Source: Streptomyces sp. ISL-87
Lineage (GTDB): Bacteria; Actinomycetota; Actinomycetes; Streptomycetales; Streptomycetaceae
DNA: 64,000 nucleotides
Assembly (NCBI RefSeq): GCF_018614095.1
Contig: NZ_JAGGOY010000005.1
Location: forward strand, 34,131 to 98,130
Reading direction: 5' to 3'
Below are positions 24,785 through 32,856 of the stretch, piece by piece (positions within the stretch are counted from its first letter, which is position 1; the number at the start of each line of letters is the position of its first letter). Under the pieces are notes generated by a model. It searched no databases and was not told where the DNA came from. It saw only the letters and a program-made list of their open reading frames with translations. Made by a program: the position numbers and the translations under genes.

Positions 24785-25747
24785 GTGATCCGATTCGAGC
24801 ACGTGACCAAGCGCTACCCCGACGGGACAACGGCCGTCGAGGACCTGTCCTTCGAGGTGGCGGAAGGCGAGCTGGTCACGCTCGTGGGCCCGTCGGGCTG
24901 CGGCAAGACGACCACGATGAAGATGGTCAACCGGCTGATCGAGCCGACCTCCGGCCGGATTCTGCTGGGCGGCGAGGACATCTCGTCCGCCGATCCGGTC
25001 GAGCTGCGCCGCCGGATCGGGTACGTCATCCAGCAGGTCGGACTGTTCCCGCACAAGACGGTGCTGGAGAACACCGCGACCGTGCCGCAGCTGATCGGCA
25101 CCCCCAGGGCGAAAGCCCGGGCGCGGGCCGCCGAGCTCCTCGAACTCGTCGGGCTGGACCCGGCGGTGTACGGGGGCCGGTACCCGGAGCAGCTGTCCGG
25201 CGGGCAGCGCCAGCGCGTCGGCGTGGCCCGGGCACTCGCCGCGGACCCGCCGGTGCTGCTGATGGACGAGCCGTTCGGCGCGGTGGACCCTGTGGTCCGC
25301 GAACGCCTGCAGAACGAGTTCCTGACGCTCCAGAAGACGGTGCGCAAAACGATCCTGCTGGTCACGCACGACCTGGACGAGGCCATCCGGCTCGGCGACC
25401 GCATCGCGGTCTACGGAGCGGGCACCATCGAGCAGTTCGCCCGCCCGGCGGCGGTCCTGGCCGCGCCGGCCACGGAGTACGTGGCCGGCTTCGTCGGCGC
25501 GGACCGGGGGCTGAAGCGGCTCGCGGTCACCCCGGTGGAGGCGGCCGACCTGGCGGCGGCGGACGGAAAGGCCCCCACCGCCGAAGTGGCGCTGGGGGCG
25601 ACGTTGCGCGAGGCGCTCGCGGCGCTGCTCCAGGAGGACTCGGGCCGGATCGGGGTCACGGACCCGGACTCCGGCACGCTGGTCGGCGTACTGACCCCGG
25701 AGGGTGTGCACCGGGCGCTGCGCCGGGCCCAGCTGCAGGAGGCTTAG
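24785..25747 (+). CDS. Osmoprotectant ABC transporter ATP-binding protein
   Basis: The 320-residue ATPase has Walker A GPSGCGKTT, signature LSGGQRQRVGVARAL, Walker B LLMDEPFGAVDP and switch His in LLVTHDLDEA, with a C-terminal regulatory extension resembling a CBS domain (about 270-318: TLREALAALLQEDSGRIGVTDPDSGTLVGVLTPEG). OpuCA-type ATPases carry such domains for ionic-strength sensing. GTG 24785 is chosen because GGAAGG lies nine bases upstream; ATG 24776 is an alternative. It is transcribed divergently from its permease operon. Confidence 0.92.
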   Translation: MIRFEHVTKRYPDGTTAVEDLSFEVAEGELVTLVGPSGCGKTTTMKMVNRLIEPTSGRILLGGEDISSADPVELRRRIGYVIQQVGLFPHKTVLENTATVPQLIGTPRAKARARAAELLELVGLDPAVYGGRYPEQLSGGQRQRVGVARALAADPPVLLMDEPFGAVDPVVRERLQNEFLTLQKTVRKTILLVTHDLDEAIRLGDRIAVYGAGTIEQFARPAAVLAAPATEYVAGFVGADRGLKRLAVTPVEAADLAAADGKAPTAEVALGATLREALAALLQEDSGRIGVTDPDSGTLVGVLTPEGVHRALRRAQLQEA

Positions 25748-25780
25748 CCGCGCGGACTCAGGTAGCCGCGCGGACTCAGG
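25745..25780. repeat. Two tandem 18-bp units containing the stop codons of both converging genes
   Basis: TAGCCGCGCGGACTCAGG is present twice in a row (25745-25762, 25763-25780). The TAG of the first copy is the stop of the ATPase gene; the TCA of the second copy is the (minus-strand TGA) stop of the esterase gene. Each gene therefore has a second in-register copy of the other's stop region nearby. Confidence 0.92.
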
Positions 25781-26885
25781 CCTGGATGCGGCCGCTCATC
25801 CACACCAGCATCGGCGCGATCTCGCGCCGCCAGGTGTTGAAGTTGTGGCCGCCGCTGTCGAGGATGATCGAGGAGACCCGGTCCGGGCTCTTCACCTTCT
25901 TGATGAACTTCTTGGTGTCCCCGAGGTTCGGCTCGCCCTTCTGGCTGCTGGTCACGAGGAACGACGTACCGGACGGATTCTTGTGCTCGATGCTGTGCAG
26001 GACGTTCGCGCGCTTCTTCAGCTTGTCGTCGCCCTGGAACAGGTTGCCGGTCGTCGCGTCGTTCGCGGCGTCGTAGTACGCGGACAGACCCGCGGCGGCG
26101 CCGAAGGTCTGCGGGTAGTGCGCGGCGATGTTCAGGGCGCAGTAGCCGCCGGTGGAGTTGCCGATGAAGCCCATGTTCTGGGGCTTCTTGCCGACCCGGA
26201 AGGTGCTCTGGATGGCCTGCGGCAGGTCCTCGCCGAAGAAGGTCTCGGTCTGCGGGCCACCGGGTATGTCCACGCACTCGGTGTCACGCGGGGGCGCCAC
26301 GGTCGGGCGCAGCATGACCAGGATCATCGGCTTCATCTTGCCCGCCTTGGCCTGCTTGAAGGCCGTCATCGGGTAGTTCAGCCCTTTGATCAGGTTTTCG
26401 GCGGTGCCCGGGTAGCCGGTCAGCACGATGGAGGCCGGGAAGTTCTGGTTCTTGTGCTGCGGCTGGAAGTACTCCGGCGGCAGCCACACGTACCCGGGGC
26501 TCGTTATCTTCGACTTCTGCCCGGATATGGCAACCTTCAGGATCTGTCCGCCGACCTGAGGCTTGCCCCCACCGGGCACATCCAGCTTCTGCTTGTCGAC
26601 GACCTTGATGTCCTTGCTGCTCATCGCGTGGTCGACGACCTTGCCCATCGACGTCTCCTGGCCGAACAGGTCGGCCCAGGAGCCATAGAAGAGGAACGAC
26701 TTGTTCGCCCCCAGCCCGACCGCCGAGAACAGCGCCAGCTGGGTGGCCAGCAGGAGACCGATCCGGCCGACGACGGCGCGCCAGGTGCGGCCCGAGAGCC
26801 TCGGCCAGAACCACACCGTGGCCGCGAAGAGCAGCACACCGGCGATGATGGCCAGCACAAGGACCGTATTACTGGTGAGACCCAT
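25776..26885 (-). CDS. Membrane-anchored esterase D/antigen-85-type alpha/beta hydrolase
   Basis: The 369-residue protein has two or three N-terminal membrane helices (about residues 5-60) and an extracytoplasmic alpha/beta-hydrolase domain of esterase type. Visible landmarks are the oxyanion region VLTGYPGTAEN, the nucleophile elbow GFIGNSTGGYCALNIAAHYP and the histidine in DSGGHNFNTWRREIAPML. Family members include mycolyltransferases and trehalose or polyketide esterases. It is divergent from the MprF-like gene, so a cell-envelope role is plausible; the substrate is unknown. Confidence 0.85.
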   Translation of the reverse strand: MGLTSNTVLVLAIIAGVLLFAATVWFWPRLSGRTWRAVVGRIGLLLATQLALFSAVGLGANKSFLFYGSWADLFGQETSMGKVVDHAMSSKDIKVVDKQKLDVPGGGKPQVGGQILKVAISGQKSKITSPGYVWLPPEYFQPQHKNQNFPASIVLTGYPGTAENLIKGLNYPMTAFKQAKAGKMKPMILVMLRPTVAPPRDTECVDIPGGPQTETFFGEDLPQAIQSTFRVGKKPQNMGFIGNSTGGYCALNIAAHYPQTFGAAAGLSAYYDAANDATTGNLFQGDDKLKKRANVLHSIEHKNPSGTSFLVTSSQKGEPNLGDTKKFIKKVKSPDRVSSIILDSGGHNFNTWRREIAPMLVWMSGRIQA

Positions 26886-27037
26886 GAGCAGTCAGTCGAC
26901 TTTCTGATGGCAGGACTAGTTTTTCTCGACGGAAGAGTGAACCCGCTCCTCCTCGATGTCGTCCTAATGGACGCACCACACTCCGGAGGCTGTCGCGGCC
27001 TTCGGCCACATGATCTCTCGCGGAGCAACGGGAAGCG

Positions 27038-28894
27038 ATGTCTAGCAGGATAGATGGCGATAAGTCGGGACAGGTTCCGAAGCGGGCCAGCCGAATCTTC
27101 CGCGGCCCACGACCGGAGTCCGTGCCCGGACTCGTAGGTACGGCCGTCATGATCGTCGGTCTGCTGGACATCGCGGCGGGTGTCTTCCCGCGGTTCCGGC
27201 ACAGCAGGTTCCATTCAGTCACCGAGGTGCTGCCCGGCTCCCTCGGCCCCTTCGCAGCCGCCCTCTCCATCAGCGTGGGCGTCCTGCTGCTGCTGCTCGC
27301 CCACGGGCTCAAGCGCCACAAGCGCCGCGCCTGGCGAGCCGCGGCCGTCCTGCTGCCCGCAGGAGCCGTGGCGCAGTTTACGTACCGCCACTCGATCATC
27401 GGTGTAGTCATCGCGGCGGCGCTCCTCACGCTGCTGCTGCGCCACCAGGGTGAATTCAAGGCGCTGCCCGACCCGCGCAGCCGCTGGAAGGCGCTGGCCA
27501 ACTTCGTCCTCATGAGCGCCGGTTCCATCGGCCTGGGCCTGGTCATCGTCAACTCCCACCCGGGCCGGGTCGTCGGCGACCCCGGCATCTACGAGCAGAT
27601 CAGCCACGTCGTGTACGGGCTCTTCGGCTTCGAGGGACCCGTCGACTACGCCGGCCGGGTCTCCTGGACCGTCGGGTACTCCCTCGGCGCCCTCGGCATG
27701 CTGACCGCGCTCACCACCATCTACCTGGCCTTCCGCCCCGAGCACCCCGCCGCGCGGCTCACCGCCGACGACGAGGTCAAGCTGCGCGAGCTGCTCACGA
27801 AGCACGGCGGCCGCGACTCCCTCGGCCACTTCGCGCTGCGCCGCGACAAGGCCGTGGTCTTCTCCCCCAGCGGCAAGGCCGCCGTCACCTACCGCGTGGT
27901 CTCCGGCGTGATGCTCGCCTCCGGCGACCCCATCGGCGACGTCGAGGCCTGGCCGGGCGCGATCGAGCGGTTCATGGAGGAGGCCAAGGCCCACTCCTGG
28001 ACCCCGGCCGTGATGGGCTGCAGCGAGACCGGTGGCGAGGTCTGGACCCGCGAGACCGGCCTGGACGCCCTGGAGCTGGGTGACGAGGCGATCGTCGATG
28101 TCAAAGACTTCTCCCTCGCGGGCCGCGCCATGCGCAATGTCCGCCAGATGGTGAAGCGCATCGAGCGCAACGGCTACACCACCAAGGTCCGCCGGGTCAG
28201 CGAGCTGACCGAGACCGAGCTGGAGCAGGTGCGCGGTGCCGCCGAGGCCTGGCGCGGCACCGACACCGAGCGCGGCTTCTCCATGGCCCTGGGCCGCGTC
28301 GGCGACCCGGGCGACGGCGACTGCTACATCGCCACCGCGCACCGCGTGGAGGAGGGCGACACCTCCCCGTACGGCGACCTGAAGGCGGTCCTGCACTTCG
28401 TCCCGTGGGGCAAGGACGGCATGTCGCTGGAGCTGATGCGCCGCGACCGCGCCGCCGACCCCGGTATGAACGAGCTGCTGATCGTCGCCTCCCTGGAGGC
28501 GGCCCCGTCGCTGGGCATCGAGAAGGTCTCCCTGAACTTCGCGATGTTCCGCTCGGCCCTCGCCCGCGGCGAGAAGATCGGCGCCGGCCCGGTGCTGCGG
28601 ATGTGGCGCAGCCTGCTGGTGTTCCTGTCCCGCTGGTTCCAGATCGAGTCGCTGTACAAGTTCAACGCGAAGTTCCGCCCCCGCTGGGAGCCCCGCTTCG
28701 TGGTCTTCCGCACCACGCGCGACCTGCCCCGCATCGGCTTCGCCGCGATGCAGGCCGAGGGCTTCGTCACACTGGCCCTCCCCCGCCTGTTCGCCAGCCG
28801 CCGCCGCCCCAAGCCGGTCCGCACCTGCGCCCACCACCACATGCCCGCCGTCCCGGCCCAGCCCCAGCCGGAACGCGAGGTCCAGGTCGCGTAA
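27038..28894 (+). CDS. MprF/LysX-type phosphatidylglycerol lysyltransferase-like membrane protein (DUF2156)
   Basis: The 618-residue protein has six or so N-terminal membrane helices (about residues 30-230) followed by a DUF2156 domain (about 255-580) with GDPIGDVEAWPGAIERFMEEAK, VGCSETG-like and LNFAMFRSALARGEK motifs, then a His-rich C-terminal tail. DUF2156 proteins aminoacylate phosphatidylglycerol from tRNA, changing surface charge and peptide resistance. There is no attached lysyl-tRNA synthetase domain here. GGAAG precedes ATG 27038. It is divergent from the esterase gene. Confidence 0.88.
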   Translation: MSSRIDGDKSGQVPKRASRIFRGPRPESVPGLVGTAVMIVGLLDIAAGVFPRFRHSRFHSVTEVLPGSLGPFAAALSISVGVLLLLLAHGLKRHKRRAWRAAAVLLPAGAVAQFTYRHSIIGVVIAAALLTLLLRHQGEFKALPDPRSRWKALANFVLMSAGSIGLGLVIVNSHPGRVVGDPGIYEQISHVVYGLFGFEGPVDYAGRVSWTVGYSLGALGMLTALTTIYLAFRPEHPAARLTADDEVKLRELLTKHGGRDSLGHFALRRDKAVVFSPSGKAAVTYRVVSGVMLASGDPIGDVEAWPGAIERFMEEAKAHSWTPAVMGCSETGGEVWTRETGLDALELGDEAIVDVKDFSLAGRAMRNVRQMVKRIERNGYTTKVRRVSELTETELEQVRGAAEAWRGTDTERGFSMALGRVGDPGDGDCYIATAHRVEEGDTSPYGDLKAVLHFVPWGKDGMSLELMRRDRAADPGMNELLIVASLEAAPSLGIEKVSLNFAMFRSALARGEKIGAGPVLRMWRSLLVFLSRWFQIESLYKFNAKFRPRWEPRFVVFRTTRDLPRIGFAAMQAEGFVTLALPRLFASRRRPKPVRTCAHHHMPAVPAQPQPEREVQVA

Positions 28895-28898
28895 CCCC

Positions 28899-29001
28899 GG
28901 GCAATCCAGCCCCGCCGGCGTCCGGGCAAATCCAGCCCCGCCGGCGTCCGGGCAAATCCAGCCTCGCCGGCGTCCGGGCAAATCCAGCCTCGCCGGCGTT
29001 T
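28899..29001. repeat. Four tandem 26-bp units
   Basis: Units of 25, 26, 26 and 26 bases begin GGGCAAATCCAGCC and end CGCCGGCGTCC (28899, 28924, 28950, 28976). The last runs into TTGAGGCG and a GGGGCGGAGCCCC palindrome, matching a dispersed repeat also found near 12252, 40550 and 53475. The array lies between the MprF-like gene and folP. Confidence 0.9.
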
Positions 29002-29087
29002 GAGGCGCGGGTCCGGGGCGGAGCCCCGGGGCCCGCGCCACTCCCCGCGATCCGCCCGGCCAGGGCCCCGGCCCTACCCTTGGAGCC

Positions 29088-29960
29088 ATGAACACGAACC
29101 GCGGGGTCACCGCCAGAGGCCGGGTCGCAGGTCTGCCGGAATGGGACCGCTGCGGCGTCATGGGCGTCGTCAACGTCACCCCCGACTCCTTCTCCGACGG
29201 CGGCCGCTGGTTCGACACCACCGCCGCCGTCAAACGCGGCCTCGACCTCGTCGCCCACGGCGCCGACCTCGTGGACGTCGGCGGCGAGTCCACCCGCCCC
29301 GGCGCCTCCCGCGTCGACGAGGAGGAAGAGCTGCGCCGCGTCGTCCCCGTCGTGCGCGGCCTCGCCTCCGAAGGCGTCACCGTCTCCGTCGACACCATGC
29401 GCGCCTCCGTCGCCGCCCAGGCCGTCGCCGCCGGCGCCCTGCTGGTCAACGACGTCAGCGGCGGCCTCGCCGACCCCGGCATGATCCCGGCCGTCGCCGC
29501 CGCCGAGGTGCCCTTCGTGGTCATGCACTGGCGCGGCTTCAGCGACGGCATGAACAGCCTCGCCGTCTACGACGACGTACTCGCCGAGGTCACCGCCGAG
29601 CTCCGCACCCGCATCGACGCCGTCGTGGCCGGGGGGATCGCCCCCGAGCGGCTCCTCGTCGACCCGGGCCTCGGCTTCGCGAAGAACGCCGAGCACGACC
29701 TGGCCCTGGTGGCCCACCTCCCCGAGCTGCGCGCCCTCGGTTTCCCGCTGCTCGTCGCCGCCTCGCGCAAGCGTTTCCTCGGCCGCGTCCTGGCCGGGGC
29801 CGCCGACGCCGCACCGCCGCCGGCCCGCGAGCGGGACGCCGCCACGGCCGCCGTCTCCGCCATCGCCGCGCACCAGGGCGCCTGGGCCGTCCGCGTCCAC
29901 GAGGTACGCGCCACCGCGGACGCGGTTCGGGTGGCCCGCGCCGTGGAAGGGGCACTGTGA
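29088..29960 (+). CDS. folP: Dihydropteroate synthase
   Basis: FolP condenses para-aminobenzoate with 6-hydroxymethyl-dihydropterin pyrophosphate, the sulfonamide target step of folate synthesis. The 290-residue protein shows the two signatures VMGVVNVTPDSFSDGG and DLVDVGGESTRPGA, then VSVDTM, LVNDVSGG, VVMHWRG, LVDPGLGFAKN and SRKRFLG. ATG 29088 is seven bases after TACCCT (29075-29080) with no ribosome site, so the mRNA is probably leaderless. folB and folK follow; the DHPS active-site loops appear intact. Confidence 0.96.
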   Translation: MNTNRGVTARGRVAGLPEWDRCGVMGVVNVTPDSFSDGGRWFDTTAAVKRGLDLVAHGADLVDVGGESTRPGASRVDEEEELRRVVPVVRGLASEGVTVSVDTMRASVAAQAVAAGALLVNDVSGGLADPGMIPAVAAAEVPFVVMHWRGFSDGMNSLAVYDDVLAEVTAELRTRIDAVVAGGIAPERLLVDPGLGFAKNAEHDLALVAHLPELRALGFPLLVAASRKRFLGRVLAGAADAAPPPARERDAATAAVSAIAAHQGAWAVRVHEVRATADAVRVARAVEGAL

Positions 29961-30030
29961 TCCGCAGAGCACGAGCAATCCGTACAGCCTGCGCGGCGCA
30001 TACGGCCCGTACAGGCAGGGAAGGGGCACG

Positions 30031-30474
30031 GTGAGCCGTACCGACATCGAAGCCGTCGAAGAGGTCAACACGGCCTTCTACGAGGCCATGGAGCAGGGGG
30101 ACTTCGACACGCTGTCGGCACTCTGGCTCGAGGACGAGATCTCCTGCGTGCACCCCGGCTGGCCGGTCCTCTCGGGCCGCGGCGAGGTGCTGCGCTCGTA
30201 CGCGCTGATCATGTCCCACACCGAGTACATCCAGTTCTTCCTCACCGACACCAAGGTGGCCGTGATCGGCGACACCGCCCTGGTGACGTGCACGGAGAAC
30301 ATCCTCAGCGGCGGGCCCGCCGAGGACGGCGGAGAGCTCGGCCCGCTCGTCGGTCAGCTGGTGGTCGCCACAAATGTGTTCCGACGCACATCCCAGGGCT
30401 GGCGGCTCTGGTCCCACCACGGATCCCCGGTCCTTACAGACTCCGAAGATGAGGACGAAGAGGACACCAACTGA
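30031..30474 (+). CDS. SnoaL/NTF2-like protein
   Basis: The 147-residue protein has the cone-shaped NTF2/SnoaL fold signature: EAVEEVNTAFYEAMEQGDFDTLSALWLEDEI, VHPGWPVLSGRGEVLRSYALIM and a C-terminal RTSQGWRLWSHHGSPV, then a very acidic tail. GTG 30031 has GGAAGGGG upstream. It sits between folP and folB in the same orientation and is probably co-transcribed with them; its conserved presence in this folate block has no explanation I can give. Binding or enzymatic role is unknown. Confidence 0.82.
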   Translation: MSRTDIEAVEEVNTAFYEAMEQGDFDTLSALWLEDEISCVHPGWPVLSGRGEVLRSYALIMSHTEYIQFFLTDTKVAVIGDTALVTCTENILSGGPAEDGGELGPLVGQLVVATNVFRRTSQGWRLWSHHGSPVLTDSEDEDEEDTN

Positions 30475-30604
30475 CCCCATGGGCGGGGTTCGAGGTTTAT
30501 CGCAGGTAAATTCGAAGGTGGACGACGCCGACCGCACTCGGCGTAGGCCCATGGCCCTGGGGAGTCCCGGGACCGGAAGCACCTACGAAACAGGAGTGAT
30601 TCGC

Positions 30605-30964
30605 GTGGATCGTGTCGCGCTGCGCGGCCTCAAGGCTCGCGGGCACCACGGCGTCTTCCCCCGGGAGCGCGAGGAAGGCCAGACCTTCATCGTCGACCTG
30701 GTGCTGCACATCGACACCCGCCCCGCGGCGGCCGACGACGACCTGGCGAAGACCGTGCACTACGGGGTCGTCGCCGAGGAAGTCGTCGACGTGGTCCAGG
30801 GAGAGCCCGTCGACCTGATCGAGACCCTCGCCGAGCGGATCGCCCAGCAGTGCCTCAAGCACGACGCGGTGGCGCAGGTGGAGGTCGTGGTCCACAAGCC
30901 GGACGCGCCCATCACCGTCCCCTTCGACGACGTGACCATCACGATCACCCGGAGCCGCGCATGA
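30605..30964 (+). CDS. folB: Dihydroneopterin aldolase
   Basis: FolB cleaves 7,8-dihydroneopterin to 6-hydroxymethyl-dihydropterin and glycolaldehyde. The 119-residue protein has the family pattern VALRGLKARGHHGVFPRERE (active-site Glu region), QTFIVDLVLHIDT, VHYGVVAEEV and VEVVVHKPDAPI with the conserved lysine. GTG 30605 was chosen for the GGAG eight bases upstream. Its stop overlaps the folK ATG (ATGA). Confidence 0.95.
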   Translation: MDRVALRGLKARGHHGVFPREREEGQTFIVDLVLHIDTRPAAADDDLAKTVHYGVVAEEVVDVVQGEPVDLIETLAERIAQQCLKHDAVAQVEVVVHKPDAPITVPFDDVTITITRSRA

Positions 30965-31569
30965 ACAACGGACTGAACGCCCCGAGCGACCCCACCGTCC
31001 AGCCGGTACCCGCCTCCGTCGTCGAGGCGGTCGACGCGGCGGACACCACGCTGTCCAACCCGAAATGGGCCGTGATCGCGCTCGGCGCGAACCTCGGCAA
31101 CCGGCTGGAGACCCTCCAGGGCGCCATCGACGCCCTCGGCGACACGCCGGGCCTGCGGGTCAAGGCCGTCTCCCCCGTCTACGAGACCGAGCCGTGGGGC
31201 GTCGCGCCCGGTTCGCAGCCCTCGTACTACAACGCGGTCGTGCGCGTGCGGACCACCCTCCCGCCGTCCTCGCTCCTGGAGCGCGGCCACGCCATCGAGG
31301 AAGCCTTCGACCGCGTCCGCGAGGAGCGCTGGGGCCCGCGCACCATCGACGTCGACATCATCGCGTACGCCGACGTGGTCTCCGACGACCCCGTCCTCAC
31401 CCTCCCGCACCCGCGGGCCCACCAGCGGGCCTTCGTGCTGGCCCCGTGGCACGACATCGACCCCGAGGCCAAGGTCCCCGGCCGCGGCCCGGTCGCCGCA
31501 CTCCTGGCCGAAACGGGCCTGACCGGCGTGACGGCGCGCCCGGACCTGGAACTCCGCCTCCCCGAGTAG
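30961..31569 (+). CDS. folK: 2-amino-4-hydroxy-6-hydroxymethyldihydropteridine diphosphokinase
   Basis: FolK pyrophosphorylates 6-hydroxymethyl-dihydropterin. The 202-residue protein has an N-terminal extension of about 35 residues, then ALGANLGNRLETLQGAIDAL, VSPVYETEPWGV, YYNAVVRV, and the signature RWGPRTIDVDIIAYADV followed by LPHPRAHQRAFVLAPWHDI. It is coupled to folB by an ATGA overlap and completes the FolB-FolK-FolP steps in one block, with folE (GTP cyclohydrolase) converging downstream. Confidence 0.95.
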   Translation: MNNGLNAPSDPTVQPVPASVVEAVDAADTTLSNPKWAVIALGANLGNRLETLQGAIDALGDTPGLRVKAVSPVYETEPWGVAPGSQPSYYNAVVRVRTTLPPSSLLERGHAIEEAFDRVREERWGPRTIDVDIIAYADVVSDDPVLTLPHPRAHQRAFVLAPWHDIDPEAKVPGRGPVAALLAETGLTGVTARPDLELRLPE

Positions 31570-31622
31570 TCGTTAGCCTGTGGACTGCTGAAGACATGGC
31601 GCAGAAAGCGGGGAACGGGTAC

Positions 31623-32111
31623 GTGAAGCAACTGAGGCCGGCTGTCCTGGCGGGCATCTTCGCGGTGGCCGGGGTGCTGTCCTGGGCCGGCGCCCGGCTG
31701 TGGAACGCGTACGGCAGCCTGCCGGGCGTTCCGCTGGCCGCGCCGATCGTCCTGGGGGTCATCGCGGCGGTCCTCTTCGCGACGGCCCTGTCGATGCGCG
31801 CCCGCCTCAAGGCCCAGCGCGAGCGCCGCCCGGGCGCCAAGGGCGTGGAGCCCCTGATGGCGGCCCGCGCGGTGGTCTTCGGCCAGGCCAGCGCCCTGGT
31901 GGCGGCCCTGGTGGCGGGGATGTACGGCGGCGTCGGCGTCTTCCTGCTGATGGACTCCCTCGACATCCCCACCCGCCGCGACCAGGCCTGGTACGCCCTC
32001 GCCTCGGTCGTGGCCGGCGCCGCCGTCGTCGCCGCCGCCCTCTTCCTGGAGCACGTCCTGAAGCTCCCGGAAGACGACGACACCACCCCCGAGTCCCCGG
32101 CCCGCGCCTGA
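31623..32111 (+). CDS. DUF3180 membrane protein
   Basis: This 162-residue protein has four membrane helices: about residues 5-22, 34-52, 82-105 and 120-142, separated by a basic cytoplasmic loop (RARLKAQRERRPGAKG). It matches the DUF3180 family that regularly follows folK in actinomycetes; no function is known. GTG 31623 is called because the frame opens with VKQLRPAVLAGIFAVAG, but an in-frame ATG at 31596 is possible. The C-terminus is acidic and proline-rich. Confidence 0.8.
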   Translation: MKQLRPAVLAGIFAVAGVLSWAGARLWNAYGSLPGVPLAAPIVLGVIAAVLFATALSMRARLKAQRERRPGAKGVEPLMAARAVVFGQASALVAALVAGMYGGVGVFLLMDSLDIPTRRDQAWYALASVVAGAAVVAAALFLEHVLKLPEDDDTTPESPARA

Positions 32112-32136
32112 CGGCCCCTGGCCGGGGGCAACCGGG

Positions 32137-32745
32137 TCAGCGGGCCATGATCAGGCTCATCGCCTCGTTGCGGGTCGCCGGGTCGCGGAGCTGGCCGCGG
32201 ACCGCCGAGGTGATGGTCTTCGCCCCGGGCTTGCGGACTCCGCGCATGGTCATGCACATGTGCTCGCACTCGATGACCACGATGGCGCCGCGCGGCTCCA
32301 GGATCTCCATCAGGGAGTCCGCTATCTGCGTGGTCAGCCGCTCCTGCACCTGGGGGCGGCGGGCGAACACGTCCACCAGGCGGGCCAGTTTCGACAGACC
32401 GGTGATCTTGCCGTCGGTGGACGGTATGTACCCGACGTGGGCGACGCCGTGGAACGGCACCAGGTGGTGCTCGCAGGAACTCATGACCTCGATGTCCTTG
32501 ACCAGGACCATCTCGTCGTGGCCGAGGTCGAAGGTGGTCGTCAGCACCTCTTCGGGCTTCTGGTACAGACCGGCGAATATCTCCTTGTACGCCCGCGCCA
32601 CGCGTGCCGGGGTCTCCAGGAGGCCCTCGCGGTCTGGGTCCTCGCCGACCGCGATGAGGAGTTCACGGACCGCCGCCTCGGCACGCTTCTCGTCGAACTC
32701 GCCGATCGTGCCCTCGTCACCGGTCAAGGTCACTGGGTCCGTCAT
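32137..32745 (-). CDS. folE: GTP cyclohydrolase I
   Basis: FolE opens GTP to 7,8-dihydroneopterin triphosphate, the first step of folate synthesis. The 202-residue protein has [41 protein letters not shown] with the zinc-binding Cys and His, [25 protein letters not shown], and [11 protein letters not shown] with the second zinc cysteine. The start ATG 32745 has GAGGAAGAG upstream. It follows ftsH in the same direction, with a strong terminator between, so folE has its own promoter within 32746-32791. Confidence 0.96.
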   Translation of the reverse strand: MTDPVTLTGDEGTIGEFDEKRAEAAVRELLIAVGEDPDREGLLETPARVARAYKEIFAGLYQKPEEVLTTTFDLGHDEMVLVKDIEVMSSCEHHLVPFHGVAHVGYIPSTDGKITGLSKLARLVDVFARRPQVQERLTTQIADSLMEILEPRGAIVVIECEHMCMTMRGVRKPGAKTITSAVRGQLRDPATRNEAMSLIMAR

Positions 32746-32791
32746 CTCTTCCTCGTTCCTGTGTGCACTAGCGCTCGCGACCATGTGAAAG

Positions 32792-32826
32792 AGCCGCGCC
32801 CCCAGGCTAGAACCTGGAGGGCGCGG
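32792..32826 (-). terminator. ftsH terminator
   Basis: GCCGCGCCCCCAGG (32792-32805) pairs with CCTGGAGGGCGCGGC (32812-32826), giving a 14-bp stem with one bulged A and a 6-base loop. It lies about 30 bases past the ftsH stop on the minus strand. Confidence 0.82.
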
Positions 32827-32856
32827 CATCCATTCCGGGACTGTTCAGCCCGTGAC

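Noticed and set aside
28899..29001. Four 26-bp repeats as a CRISPR array
   Set aside because: The units are directly contiguous with no spacers; it is a tandem repeat.
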